The translations under genes were made by a program, and so were the position numbers. 39,446 nt of DNA from JAVBLT01 sp031553315 (GTDB taxonomy: Bacteria > Verrucomicrobiota > Kiritimatiellia > RFP12 > DVOR01). The stretch spans positions 1 through 39,446 of the forward strand of contig JAVBLT010000052.1 of assembly GCA_031553315.1 (NCBI GenBank), read 5' to 3'. A model generated the notes under the pieces. That model was not told where the DNA came from. It saw only the letters and a program-made list of their open reading frames with translations, and did not search any database. Positions within the stretch are counted from its first letter, which is position 1, and every line of letters begins with the position of its first letter. This document shows, piece by piece, positions 1-7,718 of the stretch.

Positions 1-148
1 AATGAGATTTCCGGATTTTGCGAAGGTGATTTTTGATTTTGACAAACGCTTGAAGTAAGCCGTAGCAACGCTACGGCGATCTGAAAGGGTGAAGTCAAAA
101 ACAAAAAGTACCGAGAAAAAGCGGAAAGATCAATCGAAACATGCTCTA
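1..148 (-). repeat. Dispersed palindromic element, copy 1 (possibly cut by window edge)
   Basis: Copy of the element also found complete at 34134-34294. Read on the minus strand it begins TAGAGCAT at position 148 and contains the identical core hairpin CCGTAGC-GTT-GCTACGG (60-76), flanked by a shared CTTTCAG-like block and T-rich arms. The first TAG is the stop codon of purC. The outer arms can pair with each other (CTTTCCG near 125 with CGGA near 12), although their sequence differs from copy 2. The distal end runs up to the window edge, so completeness cannot be judged. There is no U-run after the core stem, so it is not a standard intrinsic terminator. Function unknown; it could be a MITE-like or REP-like element or a structured 3' UTR. 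Confidence 0.75.
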
Positions 149-1072
149 GAATGCGAAGCGGGGCGCGCAGGCTTCGCCTTCGGTGAGGCGGTTGTAGCAC
201 TGCTCGTAGATGGCTTTGGTCTTGGCGATCACCTCTTCCGGCAGCGGGGGCGGCGGGGGCTGACGGTTGAAAGCGATGCCGTCGAGCCAATCGCGCACAA
301 ACTGCTTGTCCATGCTCGGCGGGTTGGAGCCCACGGCATAGGTGGCCTTGTCCCAGAAACGGCTCGAATCGGGCGTCAGGATTTCATCGGCCAGCACCAC
401 CTTGCCGTGTGCATCAAGGCCGAATTCAAACTTCGTGTCGGCCAAAATGATGCCGCGGGCATCGGCGAACGCCGCCGCTTCGCTGTAGATGCGGATTGAA
501 AGGTCGCGGAGCTGGGCGGCGAGATCGGCGCCGAGGTCTTTGGCCATGGCTTCAAACGAAATGGCTTCGTCGTGGTCGCCGATTTCGGCCTTGGTCGAAG
601 GGGTGAAAAGCACCTCGTCGAGCTTGGAGGCGTTTTGATAGCCTTCGCGGAGTTTTGTGCCGTTGACGGTGCCGTGCTTCTTGTATTCAGCCCAACCGGA
701 GCCGGTCAGGTACCCGCGCACGATGCATTCGTAGGGCACGATCTTGAGCTTCTTCACAATCATCGAGCGGAAGGCCAGCGCGTCGCGCACCGGGGCGAGG
801 GCGGCCGGGTATTCGGCGGCGTCGGCGGTGATCATGTGGTTGGGCACGAGATCGGCGAACTTCCGGAACCAGAAGGTGCTGATGCTGTTGAGGATTTTGC
901 CCTTGCCGGGGATGCCGTCGTCCATAATCACATCGAACGCGCTCAGGCGGTCGGTCACGATCAGCAGCAGGCTGTCGCCCAAATCATAGAGATCGCGCAC
1001 CTTGCCCTGCTTCGGAGCGGGAAGCCCGGGAATCGCGGTGGTCATCAGCGCATGGCGTTTATCATAGGTCAT
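146..1072 (-). CDS. purC: Phosphoribosylaminoimidazole-succinocarboxamide synthase (SAICAR synthetase)
   Basis: Cytosolic purine biosynthesis enzyme that joins CAIR and aspartate, using ATP, to make SAICAR. The 308-residue protein has the long, yeast ADE1-like architecture rather than the short bacterial form of about 240 residues. Visible landmarks are GKVRDLYDLGD near residue 24, TDRLSAFDVIMDDGIPGKG near 40, and the substrate-binding stretch ECIVRGYLTGSGWAEY near 115. The ATG at 1072 has AAGGAAA upstream (spacing about 6) and lies 12 nt behind the hisF stop, so it is the last gene of a hisH-hisF-purC unit. Its TAG stop is the first three bases of the palindromic element that follows. No truncation is seen. 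Confidence 0.96.
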   Translation of the reverse strand: MTYDKRHALMTTAIPGLPAPKQGKVRDLYDLGDSLLLIVTDRLSAFDVIMDDGIPGKGKILNSISTFWFRKFADLVPNHMITADAAEYPAALAPVRDALAFRSMIVKKLKIVPYECIVRGYLTGSGWAEYKKHGTVNGTKLREGYQNASKLDEVLFTPSTKAEIGDHDEAISFEAMAKDLGADLAAQLRDLSIRIYSEAAAFADARGIILADTKFEFGLDAHGKVVLADEILTPDSSRFWDKATYAVGSNPPSMDKQFVRDWLDGIAFNRQPPPPPLPEEVIAKTKAIYEQCYNRLTEGEACAPRFAF

Positions 1073-1084
1073 AAACTGTTTCCT

Positions 1085-1864
1085 TTATTTCTTGAGCCTA
1101 ACCGGAATACCCTTGGCCGCGACGGCTTCCTTGATGCCGTCGCAGGTGAAGCCCATGCTGTGCACCATCGAGGCCACCAGCGCCGCATCGGCGTGGCCCT
1201 TTTCGAAGGCGTCGACGATATGCTCGTTGCTGCCCGCGCCGCCCGAAGCGATCACCGGCACATCGACCGCATCCGCCACCAGCCGCGTGATTTCAAGCTC
1301 ATAACCCGTGCGCACGCCATCGGTATCAATCGCGTTGAGGCAGATTTCGCCCGCGCCGAGCTCCACCGCCTTCTTCGCCCATTCCACGGCATCGAGACCC
1401 ATCGGCTGGCGCCCTCCGCGAATCACCACCTCATAGCCGGAGGGGATCTTTTCGGAAGGCTCCACCTTCTTCGCGTCCATCCCAAGGATAATGCACTGGC
1501 GCCCAAACGCCTTCGCGCCCTCCGTGAGAATTTCCGGGTGCAGCACCGCCAGCGAGTTCACCGAAACCTTGTCGGCGCCCGCCAGAATCGCCGCGCGCAT
1601 ATCCTCCACATTGCGGATACCGCCGCCGACCGTAAACGGCACAAAGATACGCTCCGCCGCATGTTTCACCATGCTCAGATCCGTGGCTCGGTTCTCCGCC
1701 GAAGCCGTGATATCATAAAACACAATCTCATCGGCCCCCTCCTTGCAATACTTCTCCGCAAGCTCCACGGGATCACCGATATCGATGTTATTCTCAAACT
1801 TCACGCCCTTCGTCACGCGGCCATCGCGCACATCCAGGCAAACAATAATCCGTTTCATCAGCAT
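1085..1864 (-). CDS. hisF: Imidazole glycerol phosphate synthase, cyclase subunit
   Basis: The cyclase subunit of IGP synthase uses ammonia made by HisH to convert PRFAR to imidazole glycerol phosphate and AICAR in histidine biosynthesis. It is a (beta/alpha)8 barrel of 259 residues, the normal length. The catalytic aspartates fall at the family positions, D11 in CLDVRDG and D130 in LGMDAK. The phosphate-binding motifs GGGIRN (about 80-85) and ASGGAG near the C-terminus are intact. The start overlaps the hisH stop by 7 nt, which suggests translational coupling and 1:1 production of the two subunits. An alternative ATG two codons in (1858) cannot be excluded. AICAR links this product to the purC pathway. 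Confidence 0.97.
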   Translation of the reverse strand: MLMKRIIVCLDVRDGRVTKGVKFENNIDIGDPVELAEKYCKEGADEIVFYDITASAENRATDLSMVKHAAERIFVPFTVGGGIRNVEDMRAAILAGADKVSVNSLAVLHPEILTEGAKAFGRQCIILGMDAKKVEPSEKIPSGYEVVIRGGRQPMGLDAVEWAKKAVELGAGEICLNAIDTDGVRTGYELEITRLVADAVDVPVIASGGAGSNEHIVDAFEKGHADAALVASMVHSMGFTCDGIKEAVAAKGIPVRLKK

Positions 1865-2472
1865 GGGTTTCCTTTCCAGTTGGCAAAATTATACAGCATC
1901 TTCAAGCCCGCGTCGCCGCTGCGCTCCGGGTGAAACTGCGCCGCAAAAAGATTTTTCTTTCCGGCCGCGCTGGTGAAATCAAAACCATACTCCGTCACAC
2001 CCAGCGCCGCGCCATCGGCATAATAGGAATGCACAAAATAAAAAGCCTCGTCCTGAGCGATACCCTCAAAAATCGGGTGGGGGAGCACCTGCCGCACGCT
2101 GTTCCAGCCCATATGCGGAATCTTCATCCCCGGCAACCTGCGCTCATAAAAGGATCTCACACTCCCCTTGAGCAATCCAAGCCCCTCAACCCCACCATCC
2201 TCCTCGCTCCGCTCAAACAGCATCTGCATCCCGAGGCAAATCCCCAAAATCGGCTTCCCCTTTTCAAAGGAATCCCTCAGCAATCCATCAAATCCAAATT
2301 TTCTCAGCCCGGCCATCCCGCTCTCCGCCGAACCCACGCCGGGAAAGACAATCCGTTCAGCCCGCGCCGCCTCAGCCGCATCGGTTGTGACCTTAACCGC
2401 CACCCCCAGCCGCTCAAACGCCAGCCTCACACTCGTCAAATTCCCTGCCCCATAATCCAAGATCGCAATCAT
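1858..2472 (-). CDS. hisH: Imidazole glycerol phosphate synthase, glutamine amidotransferase subunit
   Basis: Class I glutamine amidotransferase that supplies ammonia to HisF. It has 204 residues from the chosen start. The nucleophile C79 sits in LGICLGMQ and the His/Glu pair in QFHPERSGD near the C-terminus, so the catalytic triad is complete. The N-terminus MIAILDYGAGNL is typical of the family. I chose the ATG at 2472 rather than an upstream in-frame one at 2520 because GGAG sits 5 nt before it and the extra 16 residues do not resemble the family. The gene begins 19 nt after the stop of a restriction-system methyltransferase, with no convincing promoter in between, so its transcription may depend on that operon. 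Confidence 0.95.
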   Translation of the reverse strand: MIAILDYGAGNLTSVRLAFERLGVAVKVTTDAAEAARAERIVFPGVGSAESGMAGLRKFGFDGLLRDSFEKGKPILGICLGMQMLFERSEEDGGVEGLGLLKGSVRSFYERRLPGMKIPHMGWNSVRQVLPHPIFEGIAQDEAFYFVHSYYADGAALGVTEYGFDFTSAAGKKNLFAAQFHPERSGDAGLKMLYNFANWKGNPC

Positions 2473-2491
2473 CAATTCTCCAAAAAAAAGC

Positions 2492-3235
2492 TTACTTTTT
2501 AAACACAAAAAGGTATTCATGGGCCAGTAATAAAAAATTATACTTTATACTATTTGTTTTCCAATATCCAGTGGCTTTACAGTTGTGTTGTTCTTTGATG
2601 ATAATTTCTTTGAGTTTGAATTTCGCAGATTCAAATATTTTTAAAACTTCAAAACTCATTGGAATTACCGATCCTTTTTGACGAGTGTCGCCCATTAGAA
2701 TTGCACAAAATTTATCTTTTTTAAGAACCCGATAACTTTCCAATGCCACCTTTTGCATTTCAATAAGAAAGTTATTTACTTTTAAATGCGATAGATCGTT
2801 TTCAATATTTTCGCTATACTGAATAATATCTGCATAAGGAGGGTGCGTGCACACGAAATCAATTGAATCATTAGGAATAAAATCAAGATTTCGAGCATCT
2901 CCCTTATGTAAATATACTTTTCCTGAGGGTTCTCTTTCAAAATCGCATTTTTCACGACACCGTTGCAAAGCCTCTGGGTTAACATCAACGCCAATACTAT
3001 TACGATTTAACAACTTAGCTTCGACAAGAGTAGTCCCTCCACCCGAAAACTGATCAAGCACGAGATCTCCCTCATGTGAGTAGCGCAACAAAAGATTTCT
3101 TGGAATATATGGAGACCAATTTCCACGATATTTGGCGTCATGCGTTGCCCAATTACCACGTTGTGGAAAACTCCAGACTGTATTCATCTCGAGTTCAAAA
3201 TTTTCAGGCTCCCATTGTATAATTTTTTTGTTCAT
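2492..3235 (-). CDS. Type II DNA methyltransferase (N6-adenine or N4-cytosine), second system
   Basis: SAM-dependent amino-methyltransferase of 247 residues. A motif-X-like stretch (GNWSPYIPRNLLLRYS, 38-53) comes first, then motif I (DQFSGGGTT, 61-69) and the catalytic motif IV (THPPY, 130-134). This X-I-IV order differs from DpnA, which places motif IV first, so I do not call it the second methyltransferase of a DpnII system. Its ATG overlaps the stop of the upstream small endonuclease (ATGA), which suggests the two form their own restriction-modification pair. The recognition sequence and methylated base cannot be read from the sequence. The gene is strongly AT-rich compared with hisH, consistent with horizontal acquisition. 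Confidence 0.85.
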   Translation of the reverse strand: MNKKIIQWEPENFELEMNTVWSFPQRGNWATHDAKYRGNWSPYIPRNLLLRYSHEGDLVLDQFSGGGTTLVEAKLLNRNSIGVDVNPEALQRCREKCDFEREPSGKVYLHKGDARNLDFIPNDSIDFVCTHPPYADIIQYSENIENDLSHLKVNNFLIEMQKVALESYRVLKKDKFCAILMGDTRQKGSVIPMSFEVLKIFESAKFKLKEIIIKEQHNCKATGYWKTNSIKYNFLLLAHEYLFVFKK

Positions 3236-3756
3236 TTCGGAACCGGAAGTCCAAGTTTTGCAAGAGGAATATACTCAAAATAATACTGACATCTCACGCT
3301 GTGGATATAATCTAGTGTATCTTTATATTTTGGATTTCGAAACCAATTACAAAGTAAATATATATACTCGACATCAATATTGGCTTTTGACATCAGTTTT
3401 TGATATTGTTTTCTCTTAAAATCACATGTTTGCAACTTTTCATCAACGGAACCTTCAACCTGTTGAAACTTGCACTCAATAATAAACAATGTGTTATTGA
3501 TAATGACAAAAATACAATCATCCGGAAAAAGTCGTTTTGAAAGAATCTGTTCCCAGTTTATCTCAAGTTCTTTCAGAAATACATTATAAAACGAATGTTT
3601 TTTGAAGACCCGAGCAACGAGAGAGTCGTTGTAAAAAACCTGACTTTCATCAATTCTATACCCAGATTGCTGTGAAAGAAAAGTAGACAGATCGACTTTT
3701 CCCTCAAAAATAAGTCCAGTTTGTGTATTTCCTCCACCTTTCCCACCTTTAATCAT
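3232..3756 (-). CDS. Putative type II restriction endonuclease, PD-(D/E)XK fold
   Basis: Protein of 174 residues with a readable nuclease signature: P78-D79-D80 in LFPDDCIF, a short beta-strand spacer, then E94-C-K96 in FIIECKFQ. This is the usual metal-binding layout of PD-(D/E)XK endonucleases. The N-terminus is Gly/Lys-rich (MIKGGKGGGNTQTGLIFE). I do not recognise the subfamily or specificity. It overlaps the DpnII-like gene upstream by ATGA and the methyltransferase downstream by ATGA, so it is translated in a coupled series. Placing the endonuclease before its presumed protective methyltransferase is a less common order. Alternatively it could be an accessory nuclease of the DpnII-like system. 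Confidence 0.75.
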   Translation of the reverse strand: MIKGGKGGGNTQTGLIFEGKVDLSTFLSQQSGYRIDESQVFYNDSLVARVFKKHSFYNVFLKELEINWEQILSKRLFPDDCIFVIINNTLFIIECKFQQVEGSVDEKLQTCDFKRKQYQKLMSKANIDVEYIYLLCNWFRNPKYKDTLDYIHSVRCQYYFEYIPLAKLGLPVPK

Positions 3757-4631
3757 AATCCCTCCAATTTGTCAAACAGATCAGTGAAAAAACCGTTTTC
3801 AATATCAGTAATATTGTAAAGATGAGGCATAATACCAAACGTTTCGTTGAGATTCTCTCGTGCTTTCTCCCAACCTTTGCCATCTGTGATCCAAACAAAT
3901 GTAAAACCCTTAATTGAATTTGATTCACTGGCAAGAGTTTTATAACTACGCGCTGTTTCGTTAAGTTTTGAACCACCGTTAGTATAAAAACTGGTTTCAA
4001 TGCCATAAACCATGTCATTTGTTTTTATTACAAAATCAAATCGTTTTTTGGTTTTCCCGTTATTTGATAATTTGGAAAGGTTCATATTCCAGTTTTTTTC
4101 AATTTTGCTTAAATACATCTCTTTAAAATAGGTTTCATTACGAATGAAACCAGCCTTTTCAATGTAACTTTCAATGAGGTTTTCCATCAAGTGACCGCCT
4201 CGGTTTTTTCGTCCGTTCGAGTCAAGGCCTGTTTCAACTCCAGTTACATAGTCAAGCAGATTTGTAATATGTTTTTTTGACATCAAATCAAAAAGTCCTG
4301 TTTCAAGCATGAAAACAAGATACTGTTCGATCGGGTAATTCATTTTATCAAATTTGTATATCAAATTTGTAATCGATTCGCGTACTTGTATTTCTGTCTT
4401 TCGAACAGCAAGGAGTAGGGGAATGCACTTTAAAATTTCGGGGTATTTTGTCACGAGTTCGGTGAATTTCTTTTCAATATCTTCACATCCAAGAAGAGAG
4501 TTCATGAGATGAAGCTCTACCCGAACCATATCAACATTCTGATACACTTTTTGAAAATCCACATAGTAACCGTAATTAGCGATGCAATCTCGAAATGTAG
4601 TGAACCATTCTGAAAAAATGCGCTTGGACAT
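3753..4631 (-). CDS. DpnII/MboI-family type II restriction endonuclease (predicted GATC)
   Basis: Family resemblance to Streptococcus DpnII is strong over the full 292 residues. Landmarks are YYVDFQKVYQNV near 22, YPEILKCIPLLLA near 63, LLDYVTGVETGLDSNGRKNR (125-144), RFDFVIKTNDMVYGIE (197-212) and GGSKLNETARSYK (219-231). DpnII cleaves unmethylated GATC, so that specificity is inferred here. The probable catalytic residues are D199 and E212, where the position of the usual Lys is replaced (E-T-S), as DpnII itself has a non-Lys residue. The gene starts 14 nt after the DpnM-like methyltransferase stop, giving the methyltransferase-first order expected for this system. Confidence 0.93.
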   Translation of the reverse strand: MSKRIFSEWFTTFRDCIANYGYYVDFQKVYQNVDMVRVELHLMNSLLGCEDIEKKFTELVTKYPEILKCIPLLLAVRKTEIQVRESITNLIYKFDKMNYPIEQYLVFMLETGLFDLMSKKHITNLLDYVTGVETGLDSNGRKNRGGHLMENLIESYIEKAGFIRNETYFKEMYLSKIEKNWNMNLSKLSNNGKTKKRFDFVIKTNDMVYGIETSFYTNGGSKLNETARSYKTLASESNSIKGFTFVWITDGKGWEKARENLNETFGIMPHLYNITDIENGFFTDLFDKLEGL

Positions 4632-4645
4632 GACTTATACCATTC

Positions 4646-5545
4646 TTAATAATTACGGATGAGAAGTTCGCTTATTTGCCCACGATTCGCAGCATTGCTG
4701 TTTATCATGCGCGTGGCTTGAACGCGATTTATTCTGTGTTCCTTATACAACACATCAAAAAAATCGTCTTCTGGAGTCACATTTTTAGGATCAGAGTTGC
4801 TGATAACAACTTTTGCTCCTTTTTCAGTAATGGATTGAACAAACAAAGCGAGTTGAATTTGCGAGTTGTCATCAAATAGTTGTTCGGTATATGACGTAAA
4901 ATTAGCAGTTTGCGTCAACGGGCGATAAGGAGGGTCAATATAGACAAATGTTTTTTCATCAATAAAATCAAAAGACTTTCGATAATCGCCGCAAACCATT
5001 TGAACATTTTGTAACGCTTTTGATACGGCTTTCAAATTTTGGGGATCAGAAATTTTTGGATTTTTATAATTTCCCTGAGGAACATTAAAAAATCCTTTTT
5101 TGTTTACCCGATACAATCCGTTAAAACATGTTTTGTTTAAAAAAATAAATAAAGCGGCTTTCTCAATACTGTAACTATTTTTTGTTTCCGACTTCAATGA
5201 ATTAAATTTTTCTCGCATATTGTTATAATATATACTTCGGGATTCACTTTCATGCTGGGCAGGAAAAGTAGTTTGCATTTCTTCTATATGTTTGATGAGT
5301 GTGGAAACATCATCTCGGATAACCTGATAAGTATTTATGAGCTCTGCATTGATGTCACTGATGTAGACTTCTTTTAACTTTCGGTGTGACAGAATATCAA
5401 ATAACACAGCCCCTCCACCCACAAATGGCTCAGCATATTTTGTAATGCTCTCTCCAAGTGCTACTGGATATGTCTTGCGGATTTGTTCAAGCAACTGGCC
5501 TTTTCCGCCAGCCCATTTTACGAAAGGTTTAGGAGATGGGTTCAC
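4646..5545 (-). CDS. Dam/DpnM-family DNA adenine-N6 methyltransferase (predicted GATC)
   Basis: Class alpha adenine methyltransferase that would protect GATC sites from the adjacent DpnII-like endonuclease. The family N-terminus KPFVKWAGGKGQLL carries the SAM-binding motif X, followed by motif I EPFVGGGAV and the catalytic motif IV DPPY. The order X-I-TRD-IV matches Dam and DpnM. Start choice: the open frame reaches a TTG at 5581 and an ATG at 5563, but the GTG at 5545 has AGAGG 8 nt upstream and gives a 299-residue protein close to the family start, so I prefer it. It is the first gene of the four-gene restriction operon, with TATAAT about 50 nt upstream. Confidence 0.92.
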   Translation of the reverse strand: MNPSPKPFVKWAGGKGQLLEQIRKTYPVALGESITKYAEPFVGGGAVLFDILSHRKLKEVYISDINAELINTYQVIRDDVSTLIKHIEEMQTTFPAQHESESRSIYYNNMREKFNSLKSETKNSYSIEKAALFIFLNKTCFNGLYRVNKKGFFNVPQGNYKNPKISDPQNLKAVSKALQNVQMVCGDYRKSFDFIDEKTFVYIDPPYRPLTQTANFTSYTEQLFDDNSQIQLALFVQSITEKGAKVVISNSDPKNVTPEDDFFDVLYKEHRINRVQATRMINSNAANRGQISELLIRNY

Positions 5546-5596
5546 TTGTGACACCTCTTTCATTTGCGTGCATGATACCAAAAATCAACGCGTCAA

Positions 5597-5602
5597 ATTA
5601 TA
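5597..5602 (-). promoter_or_regulatory. Likely -10 element of the restriction-modification operon
   Basis: A perfect TATAAT on the minus strand, 51 nt before the preferred start of the DpnM-like gene. It is preceded by GGG and lies in an AT-rich 49-nt gap behind the DUF3795-like gene. No good -35 is visible at 17 nt (TTCTAA-like), so it may rely on an activator or be weak. No controller-protein gene is seen. Confidence 0.5.
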
Positions 5603-5630
5603 CCCATTTTTGATTTTATTTAGAAGCATT

Positions 5631-6032
5631 TTAATGATTGGGGCAGGAATAGTACCAGGTTTTGGGATTGCCGCAGGGGCAGCGAAGGTTTTTGTTGAGC
5701 TCTTCAAACCATTTTTCGGGGCCGATTGCGCGGATGTGTTGGAGGTTTTCGATGGCTTGGCGGTGGTGGAGCATGGCAGGATTGTCGTAAATGCGGGTGT
5801 GGTCGCAGGGGAAATCGGGGCAGTCGGCGCAGCTTTGGAAGGCTTTCGAGGAGGCGCAGTCGCGGATGGCGCAGGGGCCGCAGATGCTTTTTCCTTTGCA
5901 GGATTCGCAGGCGGGGGCGGTGAGGTCGAATGGCACCTCGAAGGGGAGGGCTTGAAGATGCTGTAAATCGCCGGTTTGGGCGGCGATTTTGAAGGAGCAT
6001 TGTTGGCAGTAGATACCGCAATAGGCAAGCAT
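5631..6032 (-). CDS. Cys-rich DUF3795-like small protein
   Basis: Small soluble protein of 133 residues. The N-terminus MLAYCGIYCQQCSF matches the DUF3795 pattern (CGxxCxxC), followed by a second Cys cluster (CESCKGKSICGPCAIRDC, then CADCPDFPC) that could bind metal or an Fe-S centre. The biochemical role of the family is unknown to me. The start is chosen at the ATG that begins the conserved block. A slightly earlier ATG (6059) overlapping the guaA end would add nine residues. It follows guaA by 17 nt and is probably co-transcribed with it. No membrane segment is visible. Confidence 0.8.
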   Translation of the reverse strand: MLAYCGIYCQQCSFKIAAQTGDLQHLQALPFEVPFDLTAPACESCKGKSICGPCAIRDCASSKAFQSCADCPDFPCDHTRIYDNPAMLHHRQAIENLQHIRAIGPEKWFEELNKNLRCPCGNPKTWYYSCPNH

Positions 6033-6049
6033 GCGGGGATTGAAGGGAG

Positions 6050-7600
6050 TTATTCCCATTCGATGGTTCCGGGGGGCTTGGAGGTGATGTCGTAGACGAC
6101 GCGGTTGACGCCGCGGACTTCGTTGACGATGCGGGAGGAGATGTGGCGGAGGAGGGTATCGGGGAGGTTGACCCAATCGGCGGTCATGCCGTCGGAACTT
6201 TCGACGACGCGGAGGGCGACGACGCAGTCGTAGGTGCGGAGGTCGCCCATGACGCCGACGGTGCGGACGGGGAGGAAGACGGTGAAGGCTTGCCAGGTTT
6301 TGTAATAGTAGCCGGCGGCTTTGATTTCGCTGACGAAGATTTCGTCGGCCTCGCGGAGGATGTCGAGGGTCTTTTTGGTGACGGCGCCGAGGTGGCGGAC
6401 GCCGAGGCCGGGGCCGGGGAAGGGTTGGCGGAGGACGACTTCATCGGGGAGGCCGAGGAGGCGGCCGACTTCGCGGACTTCGTCTTTGAAAAGGCGGGCG
6501 AGGGGCTCGAGGAGGGTGAAGGCCATCTCTTTGGGGAGGCCGCCGACGTTGTGGTGGCTTTTGATCATGGCGGCGGGGTTGCCGTTGATGGAGACGCTTT
6601 CGATGACGTCGGGGTAGGTGGTGCCTTGGGCGAGGAAGGCGGCGTTGGGGATGGCGGCTTTGGCGTCGTCGAAGACGCGGACGAATTCGTGGCCGATGAT
6701 TTTGCGTTTGGTTTCGGGGTCGTCGACGCCGGCGAGTTTTTGGAGGAAGCGGTCGGCGGCGTCGACGAAGACGAGTTGCATGTTGAAGTGGTCGCCGAAG
6801 AGGTTCTTTACGCGTTGGGCTTCGTTTTTGCGCAGGAGGCCGTTGTCGACGAAGATGCAGGTGAGCTGGTCGCCGATGGCTTTGTGGATGAGGGCGGCGG
6901 CGACGGAGGAATCGACGCCGCCGGAGAGGCCGAGGATGACGCTCTGGCTGCCGACGGTGGCGCGGATCTCGGCGAGGGAGCTTTCGATGAATGAGGCCAT
7001 GCTCCAATCGCCGGCGCAGCGGCAGATGGTGTGGCAGAAGTTGGTGATGAGGCGGGCGCCGTATTCGCTGTGGACGACTTCGGGGTGGAACTGGATGCCG
7101 TAGAGGGGTTTGCCGGTGATGGTGATGGCGGCGTATTCGGTGTTGGGGGTGGTGGCGAGGATTTGGGTGCCGGGCGGGGTGCGGGTGACTTTGTCGCCGT
7201 GCGACATCCAGACGTTGAGGGTGGGGGGGATGTCGAAAAAGAGCGGGTCTTGGCGGGCGAGGGTCATTTCGGCGCGGCCGTATTCGCGGCGGGAGCCGGG
7301 GGAGACTTGGCCGCCGAGGGTGTGCATCATGATTTGCATGCCGTAGCAGATGCCGAGGATGGGGATGCCGAGCTCGAAGATGGCGGGGTCGATCGTGGGG
7401 GCGCCGTCTTCATAGACGCTGGCGGGGCCGCCGCTGAGGATGATGCCTTTGGGGGCGAGCTCGCGCAGCTCGGCGGCGGTGGCGGAGAAGGGCATCACGC
7501 GGCTGTAGACGCGGCATTCGCGGATGCGCCGGGCGATGAGCTGGCTGTATTGCGAGCCGAAATCAAGCACGACAACGGTCTCGGGGGCGTTGCTGTTCAT
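6050..7600 (-). CDS. guaA: GMP synthase (glutamine-hydrolysing)
   Basis: Converts XMP to GMP with ATP and glutamine in purine biosynthesis. It has 516 residues, close to the usual 525. The N-terminal class I amidotransferase has C85 in LGICYGMQ and the His/Glu of FHPEV. The central ATP-pyrophosphatase P-loop reads LGLSGGVDSSV, and the C-terminal dimerisation domain ends in the typical KPPGTIEWE. I chose the ATG at 7600 because GGGAG lies 8-9 nt upstream. A frame-open upstream ATG at 7636 falls at the predicted transcription start. Codons end almost always in C, as in the EF-G-like gene further on, consistent with high expression. It is divergent from the membrane-protein operon. Confidence 0.98.
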   Translation of the reverse strand: MNSNAPETVVVLDFGSQYSQLIARRIRECRVYSRVMPFSATAAELRELAPKGIILSGGPASVYEDGAPTIDPAIFELGIPILGICYGMQIMMHTLGGQVSPGSRREYGRAEMTLARQDPLFFDIPPTLNVWMSHGDKVTRTPPGTQILATTPNTEYAAITITGKPLYGIQFHPEVVHSEYGARLITNFCHTICRCAGDWSMASFIESSLAEIRATVGSQSVILGLSGGVDSSVAAALIHKAIGDQLTCIFVDNGLLRKNEAQRVKNLFGDHFNMQLVFVDAADRFLQKLAGVDDPETKRKIIGHEFVRVFDDAKAAIPNAAFLAQGTTYPDVIESVSINGNPAAMIKSHHNVGGLPKEMAFTLLEPLARLFKDEVREVGRLLGLPDEVVLRQPFPGPGLGVRHLGAVTKKTLDILREADEIFVSEIKAAGYYYKTWQAFTVFLPVRTVGVMGDLRTYDCVVALRVVESSDGMTADWVNLPDTLLRHISSRIVNEVRGVNRVVYDITSKPPGTIEWE

Positions 7601-7627
7601 GGTGTTATCTCCCTGAAAAGGGAAAAT

Positions 7628-7656
7628 ATCATACACGGATGGTTTTCATTTGTAAA
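7628..7656 (-). promoter_or_regulatory. Sigma-70-type promoter of guaA
   Basis: On the minus strand, -35 TTTACA (7651-7656), exactly 17 nt, then -10 TATGAT (7628-7633). The predicted transcript begins near 7621, giving a leader of about 20 nt before the guaA ATG. Confidence 0.7.
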
Positions 7657-7670
7657 CGGTGTTGTTTGGC

Positions 7671-7699
7671 TTGTTTGCGTTTTTTTCTTCTGGTACAAT
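7671..7699 (+). promoter_or_regulatory. Probable promoter of the membrane protein-yjbQ operon
   Basis: TTGTTT (7671-7676), a 17-nt spacer and TACAAT (7694-7699), with the expected start near 7706, about 13 nt before the first ATG. It lies back-to-back with the guaA promoter. Confidence 0.55.
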
Positions 7700-7718
7700 T
7701 CAAGCGGGAGAGAAGATT

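Noticed and set aside
60..76. Core hairpin of the repeat as an intrinsic terminator of purC
   Set aside because: Stem is only 7 bp and no T-run follows on the minus strand, nor does one follow in copy 2.
2492..3235. Calling the second methyltransferase DpnA
   Set aside because: DpnA has motif IV before X and I; here the order is X-I-IV and the catalytic motif is THPPY.
3749..4018. Short overlapping minus-strand frame in the DpnII-like gene
   Set aside because: Out of frame with a full-length, well-conserved endonuclease gene.
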